Shown here piece by piece: positions 24,252 through 33,562 of a stretch of 64,000 nt of DNA. Both the position numbers and the translations under genes were made by a program. The DNA comes from Saprospirales bacterium (GTDB taxonomy: Bacteria > Bacteroidota > Bacteroidia > Chitinophagales > Saprospiraceae): NCBI GenBank assembly GCA_016703765.1, contig JADJBL010000002.1:1-64000 (forward strand). The letters run 5' to 3'. How positions within the stretch are numbered: the stretch's first letter is position 1; every line of letters begins with the position of its first letter. Below the pieces are notes generated by a model. The model saw only the letters and a program-made list of their open reading frames with translations, ran no database searches and was not told where the DNA came from.

Positions 24252-24374
24252 ACCCCTCACACTATGAAACACTATTCTCTTTGGGTTATAAAGTAAAAAC
24301 TAAACTTGCCACAAACTTAAGGAAATGGGCCGTCCGTTGCAAAATTTTTTGCGTATTTGGTGAATTTATTGTTG

Positions 24375-24848
24375 TTAAGATGGCCCGATAGCCCTCCCTT
24401 CCGGGTCGAGAAAAATCTTCCCATTCCACCACTCCCGCTCGATGATAGCGCTGTATTTTTCGTAAAAATCGAGCGCGGGCTTGTTCCAATCCAGCACCTG
24501 CCACTTGACCATTCTGCATTCCAGCCCCCTGGCCTCGTCGAGGAAAGCCTCGAACAGCCTTGCTCCGACCCCCATTCTTCGATGGCTTTCCCGGACGACG
24601 AAATCCTCCAGGTAGAGCATCTTCCCCTTCCAGGTCGAATAGGTCATATAGTATAGGGCCATGCCGATCACCTCGCCCCCGCTTTCTGCGACCAGGGCGT
24701 GGAAGACTCCGTTCCGGAAATCCTCCCCATACTCATCAATCGTGGCGATGAACTCCGATTCGCCTTGCTCATACCGGGCCAGTTCCCCCACCAATTCGTG
24801 TATGGAGGGGATGTCTTCGATCGAAGCCTTTCTGATAACAGGTTTCAT
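24375..24848 (-). CDS. GNAT family N-acetyltransferase, SSAT/diamine-type
   Basis: The 157-residue protein has a GNAT fold. MLYLEDFVVRESHRRMGVG at about 78-96 is the acetyl-CoA binding motif A (R/QxxGxG form). The C-terminal WQVLDWNKPALDFYEK at about 116-131 is typical of the spermidine/thialysine acetyltransferase branch. It probably acetylates a small amine or amino acid. It sits alone, convergent with the prenyl synthase gene and divergent from the M28 peptidase across the REP cluster. Confidence 0.88.
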   Translation of the reverse strand: MKPVIRKASIEDIPSIHELVGELARYEQGESEFIATIDEYGEDFRNGVFHALVAESGGEVIGMALYYMTYSTWKGKMLYLEDFVVRESHRRMGVGARLFEAFLDEARGLECRMVKWQVLDWNKPALDFYEKYSAIIEREWWNGKIFLDPEGRAIGPS

Positions 24849-24911
24849 AAAAATAGTTTAACGCGAGGTTGGGTTCAATTTAATAAAAAACACTCATTAG
24901 GAATTTTTATT

Positions 24912-25104
24912 CAACCGCTTTGCGGTTGCTTTGTCTTCATTTCGCGGCCCCCGGATTGCATCCGGGGCTATGAATGTTAAACCCTTACAGGGTTTCCCCG
25001 CTCTTTTGGGCGAAGAGCATCAATCCCAAAGGGATTAAATATTCATAGCCCCCGATGCAATCGGGGGTTCCAAAAATGAGAAGTGGACAACCGCGTAGCG
25101 GTTG
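24912..25104. repeat. symmetric cluster of REP hairpins
   Basis: At least six hairpins are arranged as a mirror. CAACCGC-ttt-GCGGTTG (24912-24928), CCCCGGAT-tgc-ATCCGGGG (24949-24967) and AAACCC/GGGTTT (24979-24995) come first. A weak centre CTCTT/AAGAG follows (25001-25017). Then come AATCCC/GGGATT (25022-25036), CCCCCGAT-gca-ATCGGGGG (25049-25067) and CAACCGC-gta-GCGGTTG (25088-25104). It is non-coding and fills the gap between two divergent genes. Confidence 0.85.
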
Positions 25105-25225
25105 AATTTATTTAGAGAGAAGCAAACCTCGGGATAGGATATTAAAGATTGTTGATGGACGGAGCCCCTTATGTAAAATAAGTGTAGAACTTTGCTCGCA
25201 AAGTACTACATGTGCCCGACAAGCT

Positions 25226-25233
25226 TACCTTTG
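25226..25233 (+). promoter_or_regulatory. -7 promoter box TACCTTTG of the M28 peptidase gene
   Basis: A perfect TAnnTTTG box lies 27 bases before the ATG at 25261, downstream of the REP cluster. Confidence 0.6.
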
Positions 25234-25260
25234 CATTCATTTTTCGAAAACAGGCCGATT

Positions 25261-26484
25261 ATGAAACAACTTCTCACTATGCTAGCCCTTTTTCCGCTTG
25301 TTGCGGCAGGGCTGTTTGCCCAGGGCGGCGATCCCGTTATTCAGGACCTGCGCGTGGACGTCATTTACCTCTCTTCCGATTATTTGCAGGGCAGAGAAAC
25401 CGGAACCGAGGGAGAGCGCCTGGCAGCACAGTATATCGCCACCCGCTTTGAAGAGCTCGGCCTGGAGCCCAGGGGCGACAAAGCCACGTTCTTCCAGGAG
25501 TTCAGCGCGGTCGTGAAATCCAATCCGCACGCGGCGGCAGGGGAGACCCGCACGGCCAGGAACGTGGTCGGTTTTATCGACAATAAAGCTCCTCAGACGG
25601 TGGTCATCGGCGCGCATTACGACCACCTGGGCCATGGGATCTCCGGCTCGCTCTACACCGGTGAGCCCGCAATCCACAACGGCGCCGACGACAATGCCAG
25701 CGGCGTGGCAGGGCTGTTCCGGATCGCAAAAGCCCTGAAGGAAAAGAAACTGAAGAAGAACAACTACCTGTTTATCGCCTTTTCCGGCGAGGAACTCGGC
25801 CTGTTCGGTTCCAAATACTTCGTCGAACATCCCACGCTCGAATGGGGGAAGATCAATTATATGCTGAACATGGACATGATCGGCCGACTGGACAGCGTGC
25901 TGGTGGTCAGCGGAACGGGCACCTCGCCGGCCTGGGAGGAAGCCTTGCTTTCGATTCCCAGGGATGGTTTCACTGTAAAGAAGACCCAAAGCGGGATGGG
26001 ACCCTCCGACCACGCCTCCTTTTACCTGAACGATCGTCCGGTACTGCACTTTTTCACCGGCCAGCACGGCGACTACCACAAGCCCTCCGACGATAGCGAA
26101 CTGGTGAACTATGCGGGCATGGAAAAAGTAACCCGGTACATGTTGCAACTGATCGCCGCCGTAGACAGGAAGGGACGTCTGGAGTTTACAAAGACCAAGG
26201 ACGAGCAGGAGGGCCGCCAGGCCGCCCAGTTTAAAGTATCTCTGGGCGTGATGCCCGACTACGTATATCAGGGAGAAGGTCTTCGCATCGACGGGGTGAC
26301 CGATGGCCGCCCTGCCCAGGTGGCCGGTTTGCAGAAGGGGGATATCCTGATCCAGATGGGCGAGCTTCCCATCAAAGATATTTACGATTATATGGAGGGC
26401 CTGGCAAAGTTCGAAAAAGGCCAGACGACCAAGGTAATCCTGCTTCGGGGGGGAGAACGGGTGGAAAAAGAAGTGACCTTTTGA
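25261..26484 (+). CDS. exported M28 family zinc peptidase with C-terminal PDZ domain
   Basis: From the ATG at 25261 the product is 407 residues with a signal peptide (MKQLLTMLALFPLVAAGLFAQ). Zinc ligands of the M28 fold are seen in GAHYDHLGHG (His, about 115) and NGADDNASGVAG (Asp). FSGEELGLFGS carries the catalytic Glu pair. NMDMIGRL (Asp) and GDYHKPSDD (His) complete the set. Residues 320-405 (DGRPAQVAGLQKGDILIQMG) form a PDZ domain that may bind substrate tails. It probably is an aminopeptidase acting in the periplasm or outside the cell. The frame open from 25192 overlaps the promoter and is not the start. Confidence 0.93.
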   Translation: MKQLLTMLALFPLVAAGLFAQGGDPVIQDLRVDVIYLSSDYLQGRETGTEGERLAAQYIATRFEELGLEPRGDKATFFQEFSAVVKSNPHAAAGETRTARNVVGFIDNKAPQTVVIGAHYDHLGHGISGSLYTGEPAIHNGADDNASGVAGLFRIAKALKEKKLKKNNYLFIAFSGEELGLFGSKYFVEHPTLEWGKINYMLNMDMIGRLDSVLVVSGTGTSPAWEEALLSIPRDGFTVKKTQSGMGPSDHASFYLNDRPVLHFFTGQHGDYHKPSDDSELVNYAGMEKVTRYMLQLIAAVDRKGRLEFTKTKDEQEGRQAAQFKVSLGVMPDYVYQGEGLRIDGVTDGRPAQVAGLQKGDILIQMGELPIKDIYDYMEGLAKFEKGQTTKVILLRGGERVEKEVTF

Positions 26485-26523
26485 GCGGGGTCTTCGGGAG
26501 AGGAAAAAAAATTAAGATGGGGT

Positions 26524-26554
26524 TTTGTATTTCTACCGAAAACCTATACCTTTG
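26524..26554 (+). promoter_or_regulatory. str operon promoter, TTTG-N19-TACCTTTG
   Basis: TTTG (26524-26527) and TACCTTTG (26547-26554) are separated by exactly 19 bases, the full Bacteroidota vegetative promoter consensus. The leader to rpsL is about 105 bases. Confidence 0.8.
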
Positions 26555-26667
26555 CAATCGCTTTTTTAAAGCCGCACTGGAAAGGATAGAGGGGTCAAGT
26601 GAGAAATCTTCCGAAACGGCTGTTATTAAAGGAATTTTGAAATTTAAGAAAACGGAAAATAGGGTTT

Positions 26668-27042
26668 ATGCCTACGATTAATCAGTTAATCCGCAATGGA
26701 AGAGAGAAGGTGGTGACCAAGAGCAAGTCGCGCGCGCTGAACTCCTGTCCGCAAAGACGGGGCGTTTGTACGCGTGTTTACACCACGACGCCGAAGAAAC
26801 CCAACTCTGCCCTGCGCAAGGTTGCGAAAGTGCGTTTGACCAACCAGATCGAAGTGATCGCCTATATTCCCGGAGAAGGCCACAACCTGCAGGAGCACTC
26901 CATCGTGCTGGTCAGGGGCGGTCGTGTGAAAGACCTTCCGGGTGTTCGCTACACCATTGTACGCGGCGCTTTGGATACGGCCGGTGTGACGGATCGCAAG
27001 CAGAGCCGTTCGCGGTATGGTACTAAAAGGCCCAAGAAATAA
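26668..27042 (+). CDS. rpsL: 30S ribosomal protein S12 (uS12)
   Basis: The 124-residue protein aligns over its full length with S12. It contains [19 protein letters not shown] at 39-57 and [20 protein letters not shown] at about 86-105. Lysines 43 and 44 and the KDLPG lysine keep the wild-type form expected of a streptomycin-sensitive decoding centre. It is the first gene of the str operon, with rpsG following after 40 bases. Confidence 0.98.
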   Translation: MPTINQLIRNGREKVVTKSKSRALNSCPQRRGVCTRVYTTTPKKPNSALRKVAKVRLTNQIEVIAYIPGEGHNLQEHSIVLVRGGRVKDLPGVRYTIVRGALDTAGVTDRKQSRSRYGTKRPKK

Positions 27043-27082
27043 ACCTATCAACCAAAAGAAGCAGACGTTATAATCAGGCGAC

Positions 27083-27550
27083 ATGAGAAAGAGAAAGCCA
27101 AAAATCAGAATTATAGCCAACGATCCGCGTTATGGCGACCAGATGGTCACCCAGTTTGTCAATAATATGATGATGAGCGGCAAGAAATCTACCGCCCTGC
27201 AGATCTTCTACGATGCGATGGACCTCGTCAAGGACCGGACCAAGCTGGAAGAGCACGGTGTGTGGAAGAAAGCCCTTAACAACGTCATGCCGATGGTCGA
27301 AGTGCGAAGCCGCCGTATCGGGGGCGCCACCTTCCAGATCCCCACGGAAATCCGCGCCAAACGCAAGGTGTCTACGGGAATGAAATGGCTGATCCAGTTT
27401 TCCCGCCAGCGCAGCGGCAAGGGCATGGCCGAAAAGCTCGCCCAGGAAATCATAGCCGCAAGCAAAGGCGAAGGCGCCGCAGTGAAAAGGAAAGAAGATA
27501 TGCACCGGATGGCCGAATCCAACCGCGCATTCGCACACTTCCGGGTTTAA
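27083..27550 (+). CDS. rpsG: 30S ribosomal protein S7 (uS7)
   Basis: This 155-residue S7 starts [19 protein letters not shown] and includes the [15 protein letters not shown] segment. It ends [14 protein letters not shown]. It nucleates assembly of the 30S head and in many bacteria represses its own operon. It is the second gene of the str operon, 70 bases before fusA. Confidence 0.98.
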   Translation: MRKRKPKIRIIANDPRYGDQMVTQFVNNMMMSGKKSTALQIFYDAMDLVKDRTKLEEHGVWKKALNNVMPMVEVRSRRIGGATFQIPTEIRAKRKVSTGMKWLIQFSRQRSGKGMAEKLAQEIIAASKGEGAAVKRKEDMHRMAESNRAFAHFRV

Positions 27551-27608
27551 CAGACATAAGGACGAACTATCAACAAATTTATAATACCCAAATTTTAAAT
27601 TCCTCCTC

Positions 27609-27613
27609 AGGAG
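27609..27613 (+). promoter_or_regulatory. Shine-Dalgarno-like AGGAG before fusA
   Basis: AGGAG lies seven bases before the fusA ATG. Most starts in this window have only A/T-rich leaders, as is usual in Bacteroidota, so a clear ribosome binding site here is notable. Confidence 0.5.
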
Positions 27614-27620
27614 ATTTGAC

Positions 27621-29756
27621 ATGGCAAAGGATCTTAAGTTCACCCGCAATATTGGTATCGCCGCCCACATCGACGCAGGGAAAACTACGACGACAGAGCG
27701 GGTTCTGTACTATACCGGCCTGAGCCATAAGATCGGCGAAGTGCACGAGGGGGCTGCCACCATGGACTGGATGGAGCAGGAGCAGGAGCGTGGTATCACC
27801 ATCACTGCCGCCGCCACCAAAACTTCCTGGAGCTGGGCCGGAGAACAATACGCGGTGAACATCATCGACACTCCGGGCCACGTGGATTTTACCGTAGAAG
27901 TGAACCGCTCCCTGCGGGTCCTCGACGGACTGGTATTCCTGTTCTGCGCCGTGAGCGGGGTAGAACCTCAATCTGAAACGAACTGGCGCCTGGCGGACAA
28001 CTACAAAGTGCCCCGCCTGGCTTTCGTCAATAAAATGGACCGTTCGGGAGCCGATTTTTTCAGCGTCGTCAAAGACATCAAGGAAAAACTGGGTTCCAAC
28101 GCCGTGCCCCTTCAGGTGCCCATCGGCGCCGAAGAGCGCTTCAAAGGAGTCGTTGACCTGATTTCCGGCAAAGCCATCACCTGGAACGAAGAAGACAAAG
28201 GGATGACCTTCGATGTGATCCCCATGCCCGAAGATCTGGTGGAAACCGTCCGGGAATACCGTTCCAAACTCCTCGAATCGGTTGCCGATTACGATGAGAC
28301 CCTTTTGGAGAAATTCTTCGACAACCCCGATTCTATTACCGAAGACGAGATCCGCAACGCTATCCGCAAAGCGGTGATCGACATGAAGATCATTCCGGTG
28401 TTCTGTGGCTCGGCTTTCAAGAACAAAGGCGTTCAAAACGTGCTCGACGCCGTGTGCTGGGCGCTGCCCTCTCCGCTCGACGTGGATGCCGTTAAAGGGA
28501 TCAACCCCAGGACCGATCAGGAGGAAATCCGCCGCCCCAGCGTAACCGAACCGTTTGCCGCACTGGCATTCAAAATCGCTACCGACCCCTATGTGGGCCG
28601 CCTGGCTTTCATGCGCGTGTACTCCGGCGCCCTCGATGCGGGTTCCTATGTGTTGAATACCCGCACGGACAACAAAGAGCGCATCTCCCGCCTGTACCAG
28701 ATGCACGCCAACAAGCAAAACCCGATCGACCGCGTCGAAGCAGGCGATATCGCCGCCGCCGTTGGTTTCAAGGATATCCGCACCGGCGATACGCTGTGCG
28801 ACCTCAACAAGCCCATCGTACTGGAGAGCATGGTCTTCCCCGAGCCGGTTATCGGTATCGCCGTGGAGCCCAAATCTCAGAAGGACCTCGACAAGCTCGG
28901 CATGGCCCTGGCCAAGCTGGCGGAAGAAGATCCGACCTTCCGGGTGAAATACGACGAAGACACCAACCAGACGATCATCAGCGGGATGGGCGAATTGCAC
29001 CTCGAGATCATCGTCGACCGTCTTCGCCGCGAATTCAAGGTTGAGTGCAACCAGGGCCAGCCCCAGGTGAACTACAAGGAAGCCCTGACCGCCATGGTTT
29101 CCCACCACGAACGCCTCAAGAAGCAGACCGGGGGTTCCGGTTTGTTTGCCGATATGCAGTTTGAACTGGGTCCCGCCGATCCTGAATTCCTGGAAAGCGA
29201 CGAGTTCAAATCCGGGAAGAAGAAACTCCAGTTCGTCTGGGGTATCGTCGGAGGCGCCATCGACAAGAACTACGTCAAGCCGATCACCGAAGGTTTTACT
29301 TCGATGATGGACAACGGTATTCTGGCAGGCTACCAGATCGACAGCATGAAAGTGCGGGTGTTTGACGGAGGAATGCACGCAGTCGACTCCAAGCCGATCG
29401 CTTTCGAACTCTGCGCCAAGGAAGGTTTCCGCGCCGCTGCGCCGAAATGCCGCCCCGTGCTGATGGAGCCGATCATGAAACTGGAAGTCGTCACCCCGGA
29501 AGAGTATGTCGGTCCTGTGATCGGCGACCTCAACCGCCGCCGCGGAATGCCCAAAGGGCAGGAAGGGCGCGCAGGCGGCGCCGTATCCATCCAGGCGGAT
29601 GTGCCGCTCGCCGAAATGTTCGGGTATGTGACCGCCCTGCGGACCATTACCTCGGGCCGCGCCAGCTCTACGATGGAATTTTCGCACTTTGCCGAGCCGC
29701 CCGTAGCGATCGCCAAAGACATTATCGAGAAAGCAAAAGGCCTTGTAAAGGCCTGA
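27621..29756 (+). CDS. fusA: elongation factor G
   Basis: This 711-residue translocase has all GTPase motifs: [19 protein letters not shown] (P-loop, about 14), [12 protein letters not shown] (switch I), DTPGHVDF (about 90) and [10 protein letters not shown] (about 142). Domain IV and V segments include [22 protein letters not shown] near the end. It catalyses GTP-driven tRNA-mRNA translocation. tuf does not follow it, unlike in Escherichia coli, and a terminator closes the operon. Confidence 0.98.
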   Translation: MAKDLKFTRNIGIAAHIDAGKTTTTERVLYYTGLSHKIGEVHEGAATMDWMEQEQERGITITAAATKTSWSWAGEQYAVNIIDTPGHVDFTVEVNRSLRVLDGLVFLFCAVSGVEPQSETNWRLADNYKVPRLAFVNKMDRSGADFFSVVKDIKEKLGSNAVPLQVPIGAEERFKGVVDLISGKAITWNEEDKGMTFDVIPMPEDLVETVREYRSKLLESVADYDETLLEKFFDNPDSITEDEIRNAIRKAVIDMKIIPVFCGSAFKNKGVQNVLDAVCWALPSPLDVDAVKGINPRTDQEEIRRPSVTEPFAALAFKIATDPYVGRLAFMRVYSGALDAGSYVLNTRTDNKERISRLYQMHANKQNPIDRVEAGDIAAAVGFKDIRTGDTLCDLNKPIVLESMVFPEPVIGIAVEPKSQKDLDKLGMALAKLAEEDPTFRVKYDEDTNQTIISGMGELHLEIIVDRLRREFKVECNQGQPQVNYKEALTAMVSHHERLKKQTGGSGLFADMQFELGPADPEFLESDEFKSGKKKLQFVWGIVGGAIDKNYVKPITEGFTSMMDNGILAGYQIDSMKVRVFDGGMHAVDSKPIAFELCAKEGFRAAAPKCRPVLMEPIMKLEVVTPEEYVGPVIGDLNRRRGMPKGQEGRAGGAVSIQADVPLAEMFGYVTALRTITSGRASSTMEFSHFAEPPVAIAKDIIEKAKGLVKA

Positions 29757-29771
29757 GCATAGTAAGAACAA

Positions 29772-29802
29772 AAGGCCGGCAATCGAGCCGGCCTTCTTTT
29801 TC
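29772..29802 (+). terminator. terminator after fusA
   Basis: AAGGCCGGC-aatcga-GCCGGCCTT followed by CTTTTT closes the str operon. A wider pair AAGAACAAA (29764-29772) and TTTGTTCTT (29813-29821) could compete with or extend it just before rpsJ. Confidence 0.85.
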
Positions 29803-29826
29803 ATTGACAAATTTGTTCTTTGGGTT

Positions 29827-30135
29827 ATGAATCAAAAAATTCGTATCAAACTCCGCTCGTACGACCACAACCTGGTCGACAAATCGACGGAAAAAATCGT
29901 GAAGACGGTCCGCAACAGTGGTGCTGTAGTAACTGGCCCGATTCCGCTGCCCACTAAAAAAGAGATTTTCACCGTCCTGCGTTCGCCGCACGTCAACAAG
30001 AAGTCTCGTGAGCAGTTTCAGTTGCGCACACATAAGCGCCTGATCGAGATTTACACGCCTACCCAAAAGACAGTGGATGCACTGTCCAAGCTGGAATTGC
30101 CCAGTGGGGTAGACATTCAAGTGAAGTTGACCTAA
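29827..30135 (+). CDS. rpsJ: 30S ribosomal protein S10 (uS10)
   Basis: This 102-residue S10 starts [20 protein letters not shown] and contains [29 protein letters not shown]. It belongs to the 30S head, and in many bacteria also serves as NusE in antitermination. It follows the fusA terminator by only 24 bases, and no good promoter box is visible between them, so some read-through may feed it. Confidence 0.98.
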   Translation: MNQKIRIKLRSYDHNLVDKSTEKIVKTVRNSGAVVTGPIPLPTKKEIFTVLRSPHVNKKSREQFQLRTHKRLIEIYTPTQKTVDALSKLELPSGVDIQVKLT

Positions 30136-30356
30136 TTGGCAAGAGTTCTTTTTCAAACGGATAAGGAGTATTGAATCGGGTTTTCCCGCAGCTCTTCATC
30201 CGATGGCCATTTAAGCGGTAACGGTTTACAGGGACGGATTTTTTTCCCTCCCCATTTATTGGTTATTGTTCCCGGGTTTCACGGAAACCCTTTCCCGCCA
30301 TCGGATGCTTCGAGCCGCCCATGCCCGCTCTATTTTCCTTAAAAAAATAAAGAGTC
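30136..30356 (+). promoter_or_regulatory. structured leader between rpsJ and rplC
   Basis: This 221-base gap has no coding frame, while most other spacers in the operon are under about 130 bases. CATCCGATGGC (30197-30207) pairs perfectly with GCCATCGGATG (30297-30307). A GGGTTTC/GAAACCC hairpin lies inside (about 30274-30290). An r-protein autoregulatory element is plausible. Confidence 0.5.
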
Positions 30357-30983
30357 GTGAACGGTATTATCGGAAAAAAGGTCGGAATGACCAGCATCTT
30401 TGACGAAGCCGGGCGTAGCATCGCTTGCACGGTTATCGAAGCCGGTCCCTGTGTCGTAACGCAGGTGAAGAGCGAAGACTCCGAAGGCTATTCGGCCCTT
30501 CAGGTAGGGTTTGGCGACGCCAAAGTGAAAAATACCTCCCAGCCCATGTCGGGCCACTTCAAAAAAGCGGGTACTACCCCCAAGCGGAAAGTTCTCGAAT
30601 TCCGGGATTTCAACGCCGTGGAAAAACAACTCGGCGATGTGATTCGGGTGGAAGACATTTTCAAGGAAGGCGATACGGTCCACGCGATCGGCACCTCCAA
30701 AGGAAAAGGCTTCCAGGGGGTTGTCAAGCGCCACGGCTTCCACGGGGTCGGCGGCCGCACACACGGTCAGCACAACCGCGAACGCGCACCGGGTTCCATT
30801 GGCTCGGCTTCCTATCCTGCCAAGGTATTCAAGGGAATGCGCATGGCCGGCCGCACCGGCAACGACCGGGTAAAAATTCAGAATCTGCGCGTGGTGAAAA
30901 TATTCCCCGAACAGAACCTCCTGGTCGTCAGGGGCGCTGTGCCGGGGCATAAAGGCGCCTTCGTCATTATTGAAAAAAAATAG
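30357..30983 (+). CDS. rplC: 50S ribosomal protein L3 (uL3)
   Basis: This 208-residue L3 uses a GTG start and reads [40 protein letters not shown] and [22 protein letters not shown] are the conserved loop near the peptidyl transferase centre. It follows the long structured leader and is 10 bases from rplD. Confidence 0.97.
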   Translation: MNGIIGKKVGMTSIFDEAGRSIACTVIEAGPCVVTQVKSEDSEGYSALQVGFGDAKVKNTSQPMSGHFKKAGTTPKRKVLEFRDFNAVEKQLGDVIRVEDIFKEGDTVHAIGTSKGKGFQGVVKRHGFHGVGGRTHGQHNRERAPGSIGSASYPAKVFKGMRMAGRTGNDRVKIQNLRVVKIFPEQNLLVVRGAVPGHKGAFVIIEKK

Positions 30984-30993
30984 CAGCAAAGCG

Positions 30994-31620
30994 ATGAAAC
31001 TGGAAGTGCTCAATATTCAGGGTGAAAAAACAGGCCGCTCGGTCGATCTGCCGGATAACATTTTCGGCATCGAACCCAACGAGCATGCCGTTTACCTGGC
31101 TGTGAAACTCTACCTGGCTAACCAGCGCCAGGGGACCCACAAGGCCAAGGAACGCAGCGAAATGTCGGGCTCGACCCGCAAACTTCACCGCCAGAAAGGG
31201 ACGGGAGGATCGCGTAAAGGCGATATCAACAACCCGCTCTACCGCGGCGGCGGACGCGTGTTCGGCCCAAGGCCCCGCAAATACGGGTTCAAGCTCAACA
31301 AGAAAGTGAAGCACCTGGCTCGCCAGTCTGCCCTTTCCGTTAAAGCGACAGCCGGGCAGATCATGGTGGTCGAAGATTTTTCCTTCGATACCCCCAAGAC
31401 GAAAAAATTCCTGGAGATCCTTCAAAACCTCCACGTGTTCGGCAAAAAGACCGTGTTCGTAACAGCCGACTACGAGAAAGAGGTGCTGCTCTCCAGCCGC
31501 AACGTACCGCATACGCAGGTGACCCGCGCCGGAGATCTGAACACCTATCAGGTTATGAACTCCTCGGCCCTGGTGTTGTCTGAAAGTTCCATTGGAAAAA
31601 TTGTAGAAACGTTTGCCTAA
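30994..31620 (+). CDS. rplD: 50S ribosomal protein L4 (uL4)
   Basis: This 208-residue L4 starts at the ATG at 30994 ([15 protein letters not shown]). An in-frame TTG at 30970 overlaps rplC and is rejected. [29 protein letters not shown] is the extended exit-tunnel loop. L4 is the classical autoregulator of the S10 operon in enterobacteria. Whether it acts on the upstream leader here is open. Confidence 0.97.
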   Translation: MKLEVLNIQGEKTGRSVDLPDNIFGIEPNEHAVYLAVKLYLANQRQGTHKAKERSEMSGSTRKLHRQKGTGGSRKGDINNPLYRGGGRVFGPRPRKYGFKLNKKVKHLARQSALSVKATAGQIMVVEDFSFDTPKTKKFLEILQNLHVFGKKTVFVTADYEKEVLLSSRNVPHTQVTRAGDLNTYQVMNSSALVLSESSIGKIVETFA

Positions 31621-31640
31621 CCGGCTCAATTCCGCTTATC

Positions 31641-31937
31641 ATGGGAAAGCAAATATTGATCAAACCGCTCATCACCGAGAAATCCAACCGCTTGTCGGAG
31701 AAGCTCGCTCAATACACCTTTGTCGTAGCCAAAGGCACTAATAAGATCGAGATCAAAACCGCAGTCGAGAAGTTGTACAGCGTCAACGTAGAATCGGTAA
31801 ACACCTTCACGGTGCCCGGAAAGGTCAAAAACCGCAATACGAAGACCGGCGTGGTGAAAGGGCGCAAACCGAGCTTTAAAAAAGCCATTGTAACCCTTGC
31901 TACCGGCGAGGAGATCAACTTCTTCGGCGATCTCTAA
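31641..31937 (+). CDS. rplW: 50S ribosomal protein L23 (uL23)
   Basis: This 98-residue L23 contains LIKPLITEKSNRLSEKLAQYTFVV and the NRNTKTGVVKGRKPSFKKAIVTLA extension. It borders the polypeptide exit tunnel and is the docking site for trigger factor and SRP. It lies 20 bases after rplD. Confidence 0.97.
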   Translation: MGKQILIKPLITEKSNRLSEKLAQYTFVVAKGTNKIEIKTAVEKLYSVNVESVNTFTVPGKVKNRNTKTGVVKGRKPSFKKAIVTLATGEEINFFGDL

Positions 31938-31980
31938 ACCAGTACAAACGGTATTTTTCAGAATCTGAAATTCGTTCGCA

Positions 31981-32811
31981 ATGCCAGTAAAGAAATATAA
32001 CCCAATTACTCCCGGATCCCGCTATCGCGTGGTCAACTCCTTTGCGGAGATTACCACCGACCAGCCCGAGAAAAGCCTGACCCGGCCTATATCGAAATCC
32101 GGAGGCCGCAACAAGACCGGCAAGATGACCGTTCGCCAGAGAGGCGGCGGGCATAAGCGCAGCTACCGCCTCATCGACTTCAAACGCGACAAGGACGGTA
32201 TTCCGGCTACGGTCAAGACCATCGAGTACGATCCGAACCGCAGCGCCTTTATCGCCCTGCTGGTGTACGCCGATGGCGAAAAACGCTATATCATCGCCCC
32301 CAACGGCCTCAAGGTAGGCAGCTCGGTGCTCTCCGGAGCAGGCGCTCCTCCCAATATCGGCAATGCGCTGTTCCTGAGCGAAGTTCCGCTCGGCGCCGAG
32401 ATTCACTCGGTTGAGATGACTCCCGGCAAAGGCGCCTCCATGGTTCGCGCCGCCGGCACCACCGCCATCCTGAGCGGCCGCGAAGGCAAATACGCAGTGG
32501 TCAAACTGCCCTCCGGCGAAGCCCGCCGCGTGCTGCTGACCTGCAAAGCCGTCATAGGAAAGACCTCCAACCCGGACCACTCGCTGACCGTTTACGGAAA
32601 GGCGGGCTCCAAGCGCTGGATGGGACGCCGCCCCCGCGTGCGCGGCGTTGCCATGAACCCCGTCGATCACCCGATGGGTGGTGGCGAAGGCCGCGCTTCG
32701 GGTGGACACCCGCGGTCACGGACCGGTATCATGGCCAAAGGCCAGAAGACCCGCAACCGGACCAAGGCTTCCAACCGGCTTATCATTTCCAGAAGAAAAA
32801 CAAAGAATTAA
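31981..32811 (+). CDS. rplB: 50S ribosomal protein L2 (uL2)
   Basis: This 276-residue L2 contains [20 protein letters not shown] and the peptidyl-transferase loop [22 protein letters not shown] with its conserved histidine. It is of normal family length and is nine bases before rpsS. Confidence 0.98.
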   Translation: MPVKKYNPITPGSRYRVVNSFAEITTDQPEKSLTRPISKSGGRNKTGKMTVRQRGGGHKRSYRLIDFKRDKDGIPATVKTIEYDPNRSAFIALLVYADGEKRYIIAPNGLKVGSSVLSGAGAPPNIGNALFLSEVPLGAEIHSVEMTPGKGASMVRAAGTTAILSGREGKYAVVKLPSGEARRVLLTCKAVIGKTSNPDHSLTVYGKAGSKRWMGRRPRVRGVAMNPVDHPMGGGEGRASGGHPRSRTGIMAKGQKTRNRTKASNRLIISRRKTKN

Positions 32812-32820
32812 TAACCGAAT

Positions 32821-33090
32821 ATGGCACGTTCGATAAAAAAAGGCCCTTATGTGTTCCACAAATTGCTGGAACGAGTGCAAAAGGCAAAGGAAAGCAACAA
32901 GAAAGCGGTCATCAAGACCTGGTCGCGCGCTTCCATGATTATCCCGGATTTTGTCGGGGAGACGATCGCCGTGCACAATGGCAAAACCTTTATCCCGGTG
33001 TTTGTCACGGAGAACATGGTGGGTCACAAACTGGGCGAATTTGCGCCCACGCGGACCTTCAAAGGCCACTCCGGAAACCGCAAGAAGTAA
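32821..33090 (+). CDS. rpsS: 30S ribosomal protein S19 (uS19)
   Basis: This 89-residue S19 starts [15 protein letters not shown] and contains the conserved [22 protein letters not shown] and [18 protein letters not shown]. It sits in the 30S head near the A-site finger. Confidence 0.98.
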   Translation: MARSIKKGPYVFHKLLERVQKAKESNKKAVIKTWSRASMIIPDFVGETIAVHNGKTFIPVFVTENMVGHKLGEFAPTRTFKGHSGNRKK

Positions 33091-33125
33091 GCCCTCAGGA
33101 GCTCAATTTAATTGAAACTATTACG

Positions 33126-33536
33126 ATGGAAGCTGTAGCAAAACTTAAAAACTGTCCGTTATCTGCCCGCAAAATGCGTCTGGTGGTAGATCTCGTACGG
33201 GGCAAAAAGGTGGACCAGGCTCTGGATATCCTCCACTTTACCAAAAAGGAAGCCGCCGTGTGGCTCGAAAAAGTAGTCCTCTCTGCAATAGCCAACTGGG
33301 AGAATAAGACCGAGGGCCTGCAGAACTCCGACGACTACGAATTGTACGTCAAGGCAGCCTTCTCCGACGGAGGGTCCGTGCTGAAGCGTTTCCGCCCTGC
33401 GCCGCATGGCCGGGCCAACCGCATCCGCAAACGGTCCAACCATGTCACCATCGTGGTGGCTAACCGCATCCCTCTTCCGGGCGAGGCCAACCCCCAGGCA
33501 GAGGTAGAACTGGAAGAGGCCGAAAGCGACAAATAA
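33126..33536 (+). CDS. rplV: 50S ribosomal protein L22 (uL22)
   Basis: This 136-residue L22 contains [21 protein letters not shown] and the tunnel beta-hairpin [25 protein letters not shown] short acidic tail ([12 protein letters not shown]) ends it. The next start, rpsC, is 26 bases on. Confidence 0.97.
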   Translation: MEAVAKLKNCPLSARKMRLVVDLVRGKKVDQALDILHFTKKEAAVWLEKVVLSAIANWENKTEGLQNSDDYELYVKAAFSDGGSVLKRFRPAPHGRANRIRKRSNHVTIVVANRIPLPGEANPQAEVELEEAESDK

Positions 33537-33562
33537 ACCATTAGCATTTAACGAAATAAACA

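Noticed and set aside
24223..24374. Short peptide genes in the gap after the polyprenyl synthase
   Set aside because: Frames are nine codons or less and the region mainly holds a REP-type hairpin.
27579..29810. A 743-codon open frame antisense to fusA
   Set aside because: It mirrors fusA in the complementary frame, has histidine/arginine/phenylalanine-rich composition typical of antisense shadows, and shows no domain.
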